Shown: positions 48,804 through 57,439, counted from the first letter of the stretch. The stretch is DNA of 64,000 nucleotides from Adlercreutzia sp910585575 (GCF_951801035.1 NZ_CATOKT010000002.1); one strand, 5' to 3'. Notes: generated by a model not told the origin, from the sequence alone. Program-made: numbers and translations.

Positions 48804-49856
48804 ATGGGAAACCCGATTCTTGGTCGCGACTTCATCAACCTGCGTGACTTCACCCCCGACCAGTTCCGTTACCTGCTCGACCTGGCTCATGAGCTGAAGG
48901 CCGAGAAGCGCGCTGGTGTCGATCAGCGTCGTTTCGTGAACAAGGACGTCATCGCCCAATTCGAGTGGGGCTCCACCCGCACCCGCTGCGCCTTTGAGAC
49001 CTCCTGCCATGATCTGGGCCTTGGCTTCACCTACCTCTCCAATTCCCACGTGGGCGTGCAGGAGACGGTGAAGGACACCATTCGCGTGTTCAACGAGATG
49101 TACGACGCCATCGTGTGGCGCTCCCAGGGCCCCGAGAAATTCATGTACAAGATTGCCGACTACGCCGACATCCCTGTCATCAACGCCCTGACCACCGAGG
49201 ATCATCCCACTCAGATGCTGGCTGACGCCATGACGCTGGAGGAGTTGTGGGGAGGCCCCGGCTCCTGCAAGGGGAAGAAGCTCGCCTACACCGGCGCCTG
49301 CGCCATCTCGCCTTTGTGGTACGGCCGCATGTGCGCGCTGCTGGGCATGGACTGCTACGCCATCGGCCCCGACCTGTACGACCACAAGATGATCCCCGAG
49401 TACGTGGAGGAGCTGGAAGAGCTGTTCGCGAAGTGGGCGCCTAACAACAAGCTGGTCATTTCCGACGACGTGAACCTGCTGAAGGGCATGGATATCGTGA
49501 CCACCGAGGAGTGGGAGTACACTACCTCCTCCACTGGCGACGACCACGGCTACGATGCCTGGATGTCCTACGCCAAGGACCTCATTCCCTATCGCCTGAC
49601 CAGCGAGCTGATGGAAGTGGTGGATAACCCGAACGTGGTGGTGCTGCACATGCTGCCGTCGCTGCACAATGCCGATCACTCCCTGGGCCAGCAGCTGCTT
49701 GCCCAGGCCCCGGACGAGGAATCGCGCAAAATCATCACCGAGGGCATGGAGATTTCCGATGAGCTGTTCGAGAAGCACGCTAGCGAGATCTTCCGTGAGG
49801 CGGGCAACCGTCAGCACACCATCAAGGCCGTACTAGCCGCCACGATGGGCATCTAG
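48804..49856 (+). CDS. Divergent ornithine/putrescine-type carbamoyltransferase
   Basis: 350 residues, transcarbamylase fold. Carbamoyl-phosphate sites are kept: S-T-R-T-R at 57-61 and H-P-T-Q at 134-137. Amino-substrate sites are not: the H-C-L-P-A motif of ornithine enzymes reads H-M-L-P-S (282-286), and the D-x-x-x-S-M-G loop reads D-A-W-M-S-Y-A (251-257). In fermentation it would split a ureido compound into an amine and carbamoyl phosphate for the carbamate kinase. Forty bases after the deiminase gene. A canonical arcB lies separately at 63888. Substrate unknown. Confidence 0.88.
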   Translation: MGNPILGRDFINLRDFTPDQFRYLLDLAHELKAEKRAGVDQRRFVNKDVIAQFEWGSTRTRCAFETSCHDLGLGFTYLSNSHVGVQETVKDTIRVFNEMYDAIVWRSQGPEKFMYKIADYADIPVINALTTEDHPTQMLADAMTLEELWGGPGSCKGKKLAYTGACAISPLWYGRMCALLGMDCYAIGPDLYDHKMIPEYVEELEELFAKWAPNNKLVISDDVNLLKGMDIVTTEEWEYTTSSTGDDHGYDAWMSYAKDLIPYRLTSELMEVVDNPNVVVLHMLPSLHNADHSLGQQLLAQAPDEESRKIITEGMEISDELFEKHASEIFREAGNRQHTIKAVLAATMGI

Positions 49857-49873
49857 CCGTTCGCTCTTCAGTC

Positions 49874-49916
49874 GCGGAGCCGCCGAGCCGCGTGGCGAGA
49901 CGGTGGCTCCGCTTTT
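49874..49916 (+). terminator. Hairpin with T-tail between carbamoyltransferase and MFS genes
   Basis: 8-bp stem gcggagcc (49874-49881) with ggctccgc (49905-49912), then TTTTCC. The ribosome site of the MFS gene follows directly, so it may be an attenuator within the operon rather than a full stop. Confidence 0.65.
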
Positions 49917-49932
49917 CCGAAAGGATGGTTCC

Positions 49933-51213
49933 ATGGATACCAAGAAATCCAACGTGCGCGCCTGGCTCACCGTGCTGGGCTGCGGCATGCTCATCGCTGG
50001 CTCCGTAACGTTCTACACCGTGGTGATCGGCAACTTCTTCGTGCCTGCTTCTGAGGCGCTCGGTTCCGACTACGCCAGCATTTCGCTGTACTCCACGCTG
50101 GTCTACATCGGCATTGCCTGCGGTCTGCCCGTGGTGGGCAACTGGCTGCACAAGATTCCGCCCATTGGCATCGCGGGCTTTGCGGCCTTGCAGTCAGTGG
50201 TCGTGGCCATTCTCTCGTTTAGTCAGAGCGTGGTGTGGTGGTGGATCGGCGGCTTTCTGGTGGGCGTCGGCATGGCCTTTACCAGTATCGTGTTCATCTC
50301 TACGGTGCTGACCAACTGGTTTGCGAAAAAGACGGGCCTGGCCATCGGTCTGGCCTGGGCGCTGGCCAGTGTTGCTTCTGCCATTATGAGCCCGATCACC
50401 GTCGAGCTGATGAACGTCATGGATTGGCGCACCAGTCTGCTTATCTTTGCCGTTGTGGGTATTGCGATGGCGGTGCCGGCGGCGCTGTTTCTGGTGCCCT
50501 ACAGCCCCGAGCGCAAGGGCCTGAAGCCCTATGGCTACGACCCTGCGGAACGCGGCGAGGTGGTTATGGAGTCGGGCGTGCCGGCCAAGCGCGCGGTGAA
50601 GTCGCTGGCCTTTGTGCTGGTGGCGCTCGCCCTGGCCCTGACCCAGATCGTTTCGGTCATCAACGCCTACTTCCCCATGTACGCGGAAAGCGTCGGGTTC
50701 GCTCCCACGGTGGGCGCGCTCATGATCTCAGTGGCCCTTATCTTCGACATCGGCCTGAACCCGCTGATCGGTTGGACGATCGACAAGTTCGGCGCCATCC
50801 GTGCCTTTGTTGCCTGGATGCTCGTGGGTATTCTGGCCATGGTGATCCTCATGGTCAGCGCGGGTAACACCATTCTGGCCTACCTGGGCGCCGGCCTGGG
50901 CGACACGCTGTACGTGCTGTTGGGCGTGGGCATTGCCAGCGTGGCCTCACAGGTGTTCGGCACGAAGGACTACGGCAAGATCTTCGCCTACATTACCGTG
51001 TTCGGCTTTGCGGCCGGCTCGGTGGGCGGCTTCATCATCGCGTCGCTGTACGAGATGACGGGCTCCTTCGAGGCCGTGTTCATGTTCTGCATCGGCACCA
51101 TTGTGGTCATCATGCTGGCCGTGATCGGCGCGGGCGTTTTTGGCAAGAAACTGCCCCATGTTACCGAGGAGGCCGATCCCGAGGTGGAAGCGGAACTGGC
51201 TGCCGCTCGCTAA
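49933..51213 (+). CDS. MFS transporter of the deiminase operon
   Basis: 426 residues, twelve helices, with OFA-like features (N-W-F-A-K-K-T-G-L-A-I-G-L after helix 4, then W-A-L-A-S-V-A-S-A-I-M-S-P). Such carriers often exchange an organic precursor for its product. Placed between the carbamoyltransferase and carbamate kinase genes, it probably imports the guanidino substrate or swaps it for the amine; arginine and agmatine systems usually use APC antiporters instead. AAAGGA site. Confidence 0.88.
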   Translation: MDTKKSNVRAWLTVLGCGMLIAGSVTFYTVVIGNFFVPASEALGSDYASISLYSTLVYIGIACGLPVVGNWLHKIPPIGIAGFAALQSVVVAILSFSQSVVWWWIGGFLVGVGMAFTSIVFISTVLTNWFAKKTGLAIGLAWALASVASAIMSPITVELMNVMDWRTSLLIFAVVGIAMAVPAALFLVPYSPERKGLKPYGYDPAERGEVVMESGVPAKRAVKSLAFVLVALALALTQIVSVINAYFPMYAESVGFAPTVGALMISVALIFDIGLNPLIGWTIDKFGAIRAFVAWMLVGILAMVILMVSAGNTILAYLGAGLGDTLYVLLGVGIASVASQVFGTKDYGKIFAYITVFGFAAGSVGGFIIASLYEMTGSFEAVFMFCIGTIVVIMLAVIGAGVFGKKLPHVTEEADPEVEAELAAAR

Positions 51214-51253
51214 GTTGCTTTTCCCGGTGCGCTCCTTAACAGCGCGCGCATTC

Positions 51254-51289
51254 GTTCGCCCGCCGGTCCCTTGCAGCTGGCGGGCGAAC
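51254..51289 (+). repeat. Hairpin before carbamate kinase gene (copy 1 of a duplicated hairpin)
   Basis: 11-bp perfect stem gttcgcccgcc (51254-51264) and ggcgggcgaac (51279-51289). Bases 51257-51284 are identical to 52289-52316 after the gene. No strong T-tract here (CTCTTGTT). Confidence 0.8.
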
Positions 51290-51319
51290 CTCTTGTTGAA
51301 CCAAGCAGAAAGGAATCCC

Positions 51320-52267
51320 ATGGCAGAAAAAGTGGTTATCGCGCTGGGTGGTAACGCCTTGCAGTCCAAGGAGAGCGATGGTACGGCGGCCTCCCAGCTT
51401 GAAGTGGTGAAAAACACTGTCGAGATTCTCGCCGACTTGTCCGCTGCTGGCTACGAGATGGCTGTCGTGCACGGCAATGGTCCGCAGGTGGGTCGCATCC
51501 TGCTGTCCTCCGAGACGGCCAAGGACGTTGTGCCGCCCATGCCGCTGGAAGTGTGCGGCTCCATGAGTCAGGGCTACATTGGCTACCACATCCAGCAGGC
51601 GTTCGGTCATGAGCTGGCCAAGCATGGGGTAGATGTGCCGGTGGTGGCGCTGGTCACTCAGACCATTGTGGACGGCGCCGATCCCTCGTTCGCCCATCCC
51701 ACCAAGCCCATCGGTCCCTTCTACGACGAGGGTGAGGCCAAGCAGCTGGAGGCCGAGCGCGGCTATGTCATGCAGGAGGACAAGGCCCGTGGCGGGTGGC
51801 GCCGTGTGGTGGCGAGCCCCAAGCCCCAAAAGATCGTCGAGATCGAGGCCGTGAAGCTGCTGTGGCCCCAGGCCATTGTCGTGTGTGTGGGCGGTGGTGG
51901 CATCCCGGTGGTGCAGAACCCCGACGGCTCGCTCGATGGCGTAGCCGCTGTCATCGACAAGGACTTCGGCGCTGAGCTTCTGGCCGAGGACGTAGCTGCC
52001 GATACGCTGCTCATCCTCACCGAGGTGGAGAAGGTGGCCGTGAACTTCGGCACGTCCGATCAGGTGGACCTCGACCATCTGTCGCTTGAGGAGGCTGCTC
52101 GCTACTGCGCCGAGGGCCAGTTCGGTAGCGGCTCCATGCAGCCGAAGGTGGAGGCTTGCATGAAGTTCGTCCGCGCCAACCCCGCCAAACGTGCCATTAT
52201 TACGAGTCTCGGCAAGGCCAAGGAAGCCCTGGAGGGGAAGACCGGCACCCACTTCACTTACGCGTAA
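51320..52267 (+). CDS. arcC: Carbamate kinase
   Basis: Transfers phosphate from carbamoyl phosphate to ADP, the ATP-yielding last step of arginine- or agmatine-type fermentation. 315 residues. A-L-G-G-N-A-L-Q at the N-terminus, H-G-N-G-P-Q-V-G, V-C-G-S-M-S-Q-G-Y-I-G, and the late A-I-I-T-S-L segment are all present. AGAAAGGA site. Flanked by two copies of the same hairpin. It could also serve the separate arcA-arcB genes 10 kb downstream. Confidence 0.96.
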   Translation: MAEKVVIALGGNALQSKESDGTAASQLEVVKNTVEILADLSAAGYEMAVVHGNGPQVGRILLSSETAKDVVPPMPLEVCGSMSQGYIGYHIQQAFGHELAKHGVDVPVVALVTQTIVDGADPSFAHPTKPIGPFYDEGEAKQLEAERGYVMQEDKARGGWRRVVASPKPQKIVEIEAVKLLWPQAIVVCVGGGGIPVVQNPDGSLDGVAAVIDKDFGAELLAEDVAADTLLILTEVEKVAVNFGTSDQVDLDHLSLEEAARYCAEGQFGSGSMQPKVEACMKFVRANPAKRAIITSLGKAKEALEGKTGTHFTYA

Positions 52268-52287
52268 ACCTCCGTCGCGTGTTTGAA

Positions 52288-52325
52288 GCGCCCGCCGGTC
52301 CCTTGCAGCTGGCGGGTGCTCTTTC
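52288..52325 (+). terminator. Terminator after carbamate kinase (copy 2 of the duplicated hairpin)
   Basis: 9-bp stem gcgcccgcc (52288-52296) with ggcgggtgc (52311-52319), followed by TCTTTCTCT. Shares 28 identical bases with the hairpin at 51257-51284. Confidence 0.8.
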
Positions 52326-52340
52326 TCTGCGCCCTCTGCC

Positions 52341-52369
52341 TTGTCCTCCTCGATGCAATTTTGTATAAT
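52341..52369 (+). promoter_or_regulatory. Promoter of the AAA ATPase gene
   Basis: TTGTCC (52341-52346), 17-base spacer, TATAAT (52364-52369). An inverted repeat GTATA-aatacgaa-TATAC (52378-52395) lies just after, a possible operator. Confidence 0.75.
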
Positions 52370-52417
52370 TCTTTTTAGTATAAATACGAATATACAAAAA
52401 TCCATAAGGAGTGGTGG

Positions 52418-53848
52418 ATGACTTTTGTTGGACGAGAACACGAGCTCTCAACGCTGGAGAGGCTTTATACAGCAGGCTCCTTCCAGATGCCCGTTATTTA
52501 CGGTCGACGACGGGTGGGAAAGACTTCTCTTATCACTCACTTTATCGAGGGGAAGCCTGCTGTTTATTTCTCCGCCCGAGAATCGACGGCGCGAGAGAAC
52601 CTTGAGGCGCTCAGCGTTGCCATCGGGCGTCTTGAGCCGGATGGCCTCCTGAAGGCAAGCGATGCGCCTTCGCCGGTCTTTGCTACGTTCGAGCAGGCTT
52701 TCGAGTATGTGTTCGACCTCGCTGCCGAAAGGCGCATCGTGTTCGTCATTGACGAATATCCTTACCTGGCGGAAAGCGATCGATCCGTATCGTCCGTTCT
52801 GCAGCATCTCGTTGACGGCAGGAAGGAAAAAAGCAAACTCTTTCTGATCCTGTGCGGTTCTTCCATGAGCTTTATGGAACACCAAGTGCTGGGATACAAG
52901 AGCCCGCTGTACGGAAGGCGCACGGCTCAGATAAAGGTGGAACCCTTCGACATCCTTCAGGCATCACAGCTGCTTGCGGGCATAAAGGCGGAGAATCTGG
53001 TCACGTGGTATGGCATTGCGGGCGGCGTTCCTCTCTACCTGCAACAGATTGATCAGGAAAAGGGGATCGAAGAGAATCTTGCCCTTAATGTGTTCCAGCC
53101 TGACGCTTTTCTGTATGGGGAGCCCGATGCGTTCTTGCAGCAAGAGGTGCGGGAGCCTGCGCGCTATAATGCCATCATCCGCGCCATCGCCGAGGGAGAG
53201 GGTCGATTGTCGGACATAGCGAGTGTGTCGGGCATTGATCGAACTGCTGTGGCGACCTATCTGAAAAACCTGATTGAGTTGGGCATTGTGCGTCAAGAGC
53301 TTCCTGTTGTGGACGCCAACCGCAAAAAAATGCGCTATGCGCTCGCTGATAACCTCTTTCGCTTCTGGTATCGCTTCGTGCCACGCTATTTGACGCCGTT
53401 GCAAGCGGGTCGCGCTGCGGAGGTGGCTGAGCTTGTATGCGAGAATCACCTGTCTACGTTCACGGGGCCCGTGTTTGAAGAGGTGTGTCGACAGTGGCTT
53501 CTCGCTGGGGCGGGTCTGGAAGACACTCCCTTTATCTTGGATATCGGGCGCTGGTGGGGGACGGATCCACAGCGCAAGGAGCAGGCGGAGATCGATGTGG
53601 TGGCAACGCGCGATGACGGATCCCTCATCTGCGGAGAGTGCAAGTGGCAGAACAAACTTGTCGATGTCGACGTGCTTGAGACGTTAAGGCACCGCGCTGC
53701 CATCATCCAGGGTGACCGCGGCATTCAACTCTATCTGTTTGCTAAGAGGGGCTTCACCGACCGTTGCCGAGAAGCCGCAGAAGAGGTCGGGGCCACCTTG
53801 ATCGCGCTGTCGGATATGGGACTGGAAGAGGCATCGATTGGTGAGTGA
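52418..53848 (+). CDS. AAA+ ATPase with C-terminal DUF234/nuclease-like domain
   Basis: 476 residues. N-terminal STAND/archaeal-type ATPase: F-V-G-R-E-H-E-L at the start, Walker A G-R-R-R-V-G-K-T-S (about 29-37), Walker B F-V-I-D-E-Y-P-Y (about 109-116). A winged-helix segment sits near 265-300. The end resembles DUF234, a restriction-endonuclease-like fold: E-I-D-V-V-A...C-G-E-C-K-W-Q-N (D, then E-x-K). Such proteins are common as solitary mobile genes. It has its own promoter and A/T-rich leader. Function unproven. Confidence 0.85.
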   Translation: MTFVGREHELSTLERLYTAGSFQMPVIYGRRRVGKTSLITHFIEGKPAVYFSARESTARENLEALSVAIGRLEPDGLLKASDAPSPVFATFEQAFEYVFDLAAERRIVFVIDEYPYLAESDRSVSSVLQHLVDGRKEKSKLFLILCGSSMSFMEHQVLGYKSPLYGRRTAQIKVEPFDILQASQLLAGIKAENLVTWYGIAGGVPLYLQQIDQEKGIEENLALNVFQPDAFLYGEPDAFLQQEVREPARYNAIIRAIAEGEGRLSDIASVSGIDRTAVATYLKNLIELGIVRQELPVVDANRKKMRYALADNLFRFWYRFVPRYLTPLQAGRAAEVAELVCENHLSTFTGPVFEEVCRQWLLAGAGLEDTPFILDIGRWWGTDPQRKEQAEIDVVATRDDGSLICGECKWQNKLVDVDVLETLRHRAAIIQGDRGIQLYLFAKRGFTDRCREAAEEVGATLIALSDMGLEEASIGE

Positions 53849-53885
53849 GGCATTTTGAGCCGGTCGCGCTCTTTCGTCGGTATGC

Positions 53886-53891
53886 TATAGT
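53886..53891 (+). promoter_or_regulatory. -10-like element before the GNAT gene
   Basis: TATAGT in context GCTATAGT, 28 bases before the start codon; no clear -35. Confidence 0.4.
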
Positions 53892-53918
53892 CCGCTGAAA
53901 AGAATCAAGGAGGGCGTT

Positions 53919-54431
53919 GTGGACATCATCGTTGCACGGCCGGAGCATGTGGAGGCTATGACGGCCATCACCGACCGGGCCAAGGCGAACATGGCGGCTA
54001 TGGGCATCGATCAGTGGCAGGCTGGCTATCCCGATCGTGCCACGTGGGAAGCTGACGTGGCCGAGGGCATGGCCTACGTGGGGCTGGAAGGGGGCCGCGT
54101 CGTTGCGGTGTTCCGCTACAGCAATGCCCCCGAGGCGGCCTATGACACGCTGGAGGGGGAGTGGCTGACGGCCGGCCCCTACGCAACCATCCACCGCTGC
54201 GCCGTCGATCCGGACGAGCGTGGGCGCGGCCTTATCGCCGAGCTTTTCCAATTCGCCTGCGACAAGGCGGCTGCGGAGGGCATGACTTCGATGCGCATCG
54301 ACACTCACGCCGACAATGCCCCCATGGGCCGCGCCGTGGAGAAGTTCGGCTTCACGTACTGCGGTGCCATCACGCTTACTGAAGGCCCCGAAGCCGGGGG
54401 TGCGCGCATCGCCTTCGAGAAAGTGCTCTAG
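53919..54431 (+). CDS. GNAT-family N-acetyltransferase
   Basis: 170 residues from GTG 53919 behind AAGGAGGG. Acetyl-CoA-binding motif A reads H-R-C-A-V-D-P-D-E-R-G-R-G-L-I-A-E-L (about 88-105). Motif B region D-N-A-P-M-G-R-A-V-E-K-F-G-F follows. Substrate not predictable. Its stop overlaps the stop of the convergent gene by three bases. Confidence 0.9.
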   Translation: MDIIVARPEHVEAMTAITDRAKANMAAMGIDQWQAGYPDRATWEADVAEGMAYVGLEGGRVVAVFRYSNAPEAAYDTLEGEWLTAGPYATIHRCAVDPDERGRGLIAELFQFACDKAAAEGMTSMRIDTHADNAPMGRAVEKFGFTYCGAITLTEGPEAGGARIAFEKVL

Positions 54432-55474
54432 GACGCATCCTCGAGGGACGTCTGCTCGTCAAATGCAGAAAGCGGAAGGCGGTAGACGTGCTTGCCTCCC
54501 GTCAGAGCGCCGATGCGGTAGCGGGTGCTGGCGGCCTCGAACGGCAGATACAGAGCGCCGTCGTGCAGGGTGATGCCCTCGCTCATGGGCGGTACGGTCC
54601 ACGTGTCCACCAGGGTGCGATCGTCCAGATCATAGCGTGGCACGACGTGCCATTGAGCCAAGTAAGTGCCGTCGGCGGCCAGTGAGCGCGAGTCGTAGAT
54701 GCGCAGGTGAGAGTTGACGAATCCTACGGAGCACGAGAAGACGAAGCGTCCGTCGGGCAGCGCCGCCATGCCCTGCACCTCTTTCGGCAACGCGTACACG
54801 GCGAAAGGCGCGGATGCAAACCCGCAGGGCTCTGCTTCGTCGCGGTGGAAGGCGTACATGACCGCCTTGTCCTGTTGGCCGTCGGGAGTGGTCACGTGCA
54901 TGCGCCCCGGCGTGTTGAACAGCACGGGATAGTAATAGGCACCCAGATAGAGGATATCGTCGTAAATGCCCATGAAGGCCGGCGTCAGGTCGACGAAGCG
55001 ATGGTCGACGGGACGAAGCTGCGCGTTGGGCTCGGCAGAGGCAAGATCGGCGGCCTCAAGGGCCATAAACCCGGTTGCCGTGGTGACCAGCACCCGCTGT
55101 CCGTCGGTGGCCACGGCCGCCCCGTGCCCGCAGTAAAGCGATCCGTCGGGCAGCTCAATGAAGACAGGGAAGGGATCCTTTCCCTTGGGGCACAGATACA
55201 GGGGCGAAGGGCCGCCTTTGCCGTTGTAGCCGCTGAAGACAAAACCGTCGCAGGAAGAAAGATAGTCGAGGTCCTGGGGCACGAAATTCTCTGCAAGGCC
55301 GGGCGCGTCGAAAGCCGCTTCGGCGGTTGCCAGAAAACGCGCGCAGCGATGGTGCACGTAGTGGCGGTATGCCGCGGCCGCTCCCAGGGGCGCAGCGGCT
55401 ACGGTGCCTAAGGCGACCAGTGCTTTTTCCCAGGGACGTGAAGAGGAGGATCTGCGCGAAGAAGTGCCGTTCAT
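54428..55474 (-). CDS. Membrane-anchored or secreted protein, probable beta-propeller
   Basis: 348 residues. The N-terminus has a Ser/Arg-rich cytoplasmic stretch (S-S-R-R-S-S-S-S-R-P) and one hydrophobic helix (about 18-37), then an extracytoplasmic domain with repeated strand-turn patterns (L-P-D-G-S-L-Y, L-P-D-G-R-F-V-F, L-H-D-G-A-L-Y-L-P) about 80-120 residues apart, which suggests a propeller. C-C content is low. No family recognised. Preceded by AAAGGCGG. Confidence 0.7.
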   Translation of the reverse strand: MNGTSSRRSSSSRPWEKALVALGTVAAAPLGAAAAYRHYVHHRCARFLATAEAAFDAPGLAENFVPQDLDYLSSCDGFVFSGYNGKGGPSPLYLCPKGKDPFPVFIELPDGSLYCGHGAAVATDGQRVLVTTATGFMALEAADLASAEPNAQLRPVDHRFVDLTPAFMGIYDDILYLGAYYYPVLFNTPGRMHVTTPDGQQDKAVMYAFHRDEAEPCGFASAPFAVYALPKEVQGMAALPDGRFVFSCSVGFVNSHLRIYDSRSLAADGTYLAQWHVVPRYDLDDRTLVDTWTVPPMSEGITLHDGALYLPFEAASTRYRIGALTGGKHVYRLPLSAFDEQTSLEDAS

Positions 55475-55652
55475 GGAATACCGCCTTTGAAGAGGGGCAC
55501 CGACTTGAGGGGGCGTCCCGGGCCAGGGTCGTAATTAGTTGACCCCTTCATTATCGTGCGATCGGCGAATTGGCGGCTGCGGAGCCACCGTCCTGTGAGT
55601 CTTCTGTTGTCCGCTTGAGGAAAACGATTGCGCCAAGAGTCGGAGTCCTGGA

Positions 55653-55692
55653 AAACGGCAAGCGCGCTTCTGCCAGGGTGCAAAAGCGCGCT
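55653..55692 (-). terminator. Terminator after the flavoprotein gene (minus strand)
   Basis: Minus strand: AGCGCGCTT...AAGCGCGCT arms with inner TGC/GCA, then GCCGTTTTCC. The arms are 55661-55669 and 55684-55692 on the plus strand. Confidence 0.7.
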
Positions 55693-55726
55693 CGAGCCGA
55701 GGGGGAGAGTTGGGTTGTCGGCCAGG

Positions 55727-57286
55727 TTAGGCCTCGGCCGTTTCGGCTGCAGCCTTCTGGCCAGCAATACGCCCGTTGACCAGGCAGTCGGTGGTGGCGC
55801 AAGAGCCCAAGCGGCAGGCGCCGTGAACGCCGCCCGCGGCCTCGCCGGCCGCAAAGAGCCCCGGAATGGGAGTGAGGTCCATATCCAGGACGCGGCAATC
55901 CAGATCGGTCTTCACGCCGCCCATGCAGTGGTGTACCTTCGGCCACAGGCGCACGCCGTAGTACGGTGCCTCGTCGATGGGCTGGGCGTCATCGGGGATG
56001 GGCTTCTCGAAATCCTCGTCCACCTTGCTGGCCACAAAGGAGTTGTAACGCTTGATCTCTTCCACTACGACGTCCACGGGCATCTCGTAGAAGGCAGCGG
56101 CCTCTTCCACGGAAGCGAACTCTTTGGTAATGCCGGCATCGATGGCATCCTGGAGCCCGTTGCCATAGAGCGCCTTCGCGCAGGTAATCTGGATGCAGGG
56201 CTCGCCCGTTTCAAGGATGGCGTCGGCATAGCGCTTGCGGTCCGTCAGCTCGTTGACGATGCGCTTACCCGTGGCCTTCGAGAGCGTGGGGGCGTAGCTG
56301 GCCTGGCCGTCGGTGTAAAAGGCCGCCACGCCATAGCCCTGCTCGTCGGGGCTCATGAACGGAAGAAGCTGGATCCAGTCCGTATGGACGGCCATGGCAC
56401 CGGCCTTGATCGAGGCCTTGAGGGCCTCGGCGGTGGCGCCTTCCTGGTTCGTGCAGTCGACGGTTTCGTCCAGGCGCGGGTCTTGGGCCATGCGGAACTC
56501 CAGGTCGCGTCCGAAACCACCCGTTGCCAGAACGACGGCTTTCGTAGCGTGAATGCTGACGGCCGTCCCGCTCTCCACGTCGTTGTCCATGGCGCCGTCG
56601 CGCACAATGGCTCCGATCACACGTCCTTCACCGTTCTGCACCAGTTCGACAAGCATGCGCTCGGTTTCCACAGTAACGCCCATCTCGCCCAGGCGCTCCG
56701 ACAGCGGGCCGGTTACATTGGAGCCGCCGCCAGCACCTTGGCAGATGGTGCGCATGATACTGTGGCCGCCATAGGGGTACAGGTAGGGCTCACCGTTCTC
56801 GTCCTGATCCCAGGTGGCGCCCATCTCGACGGACCACTCCCAGGTTTCGTTGGACTTTTCGGCAATGAGGCGGCACTTCTCTTCGTCGTTCAGGTACAAG
56901 CCCGCCACCAGCATATCGTTAACAAAGGCGTCGATGGAGTCGGTGATGCCCTCGCGCTCCTGCACCTTGGAGCCATAGACGGCCATGTCGCCGGCAGCAA
57001 AGGCCGAGTTGCCGCCCACGCGATTCGTCTTCTCGATGATCTTAACATCGGCGCCAGCTGTCTTGGCCTCGATGGCGGCGGCCAGTCCGGCATAGCCGCT
57101 GCCCACCACCAGCACCTCGCACTCCTCGTCCCAGTTCATATCCTGAGTGACTCCCGTCTGCGGCAGCTCGTCGGCACCCGATGCCTTCGGGGCGCAGCCG
57201 GCCAGACCCAGCGCAGTCAGGGCGCCGGCCATGGCGGTGCCCGTGATGAAGCGGCGGCGCGATACGTTCGTGGCGATCTCCCTCAT
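55727..57286 (-). CDS. Tat-exported FAD-binding flavoprotein (fumarate reductase/ketosteroid dehydrogenase family)
   Basis: 519 residues from ATG 57286, chosen for AAGGAGG five bases upstream (an ATG at 57307 precedes that site). Twin-arginine signal S-R-R-R-F-I-T and lipobox-like G-L-A-G-C (about 31-35), so an exported lipoprotein. FAD Rossmann motif V-V-G-S-G-Y-A-G-L-A-A-A-I-E. C-terminal H-C-M-G-G-V-K-T and G-L-F-A-A-G-E-A-A-G-G-V-H-G close the FAD site. No FMN-binding or haem domain, so electrons must come from another subunit. Acceptor unknown. A membrane LuxR gene lies upstream on the same strand. Confidence 0.92.
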   Translation of the reverse strand: MREIATNVSRRRFITGTAMAGALTALGLAGCAPKASGADELPQTGVTQDMNWDEECEVLVVGSGYAGLAAAIEAKTAGADVKIIEKTNRVGGNSAFAAGDMAVYGSKVQEREGITDSIDAFVNDMLVAGLYLNDEEKCRLIAEKSNETWEWSVEMGATWDQDENGEPYLYPYGGHSIMRTICQGAGGGSNVTGPLSERLGEMGVTVETERMLVELVQNGEGRVIGAIVRDGAMDNDVESGTAVSIHATKAVVLATGGFGRDLEFRMAQDPRLDETVDCTNQEGATAEALKASIKAGAMAVHTDWIQLLPFMSPDEQGYGVAAFYTDGQASYAPTLSKATGKRIVNELTDRKRYADAILETGEPCIQITCAKALYGNGLQDAIDAGITKEFASVEEAAAFYEMPVDVVVEEIKRYNSFVASKVDEDFEKPIPDDAQPIDEAPYYGVRLWPKVHHCMGGVKTDLDCRVLDMDLTPIPGLFAAGEAAGGVHGACRLGSCATTDCLVNGRIAGQKAAAETAEA

Positions 57287-57439
57287 AAGTTCCTCCTTGG
57301 TATGCATTGCTGAATTGCCTTGGTCGTTTCGACGTTTGCAGCATAGGAGGAAAGGATGCTTTGACGCACCCCGCCTGAAGAGGGAAAAGCCGAAACCCCC
57401 CTTGGGGTGGGGACGCTCATCTGGGGAAACGCGAGGCGC

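Noticed and set aside
48804..49856. Plain ornithine carbamoyltransferase (argF/arcB) call
   Set aside because: The H-C-L-P and S-M-G substrate motifs are altered, and a canonical arcB start is present at 63888.
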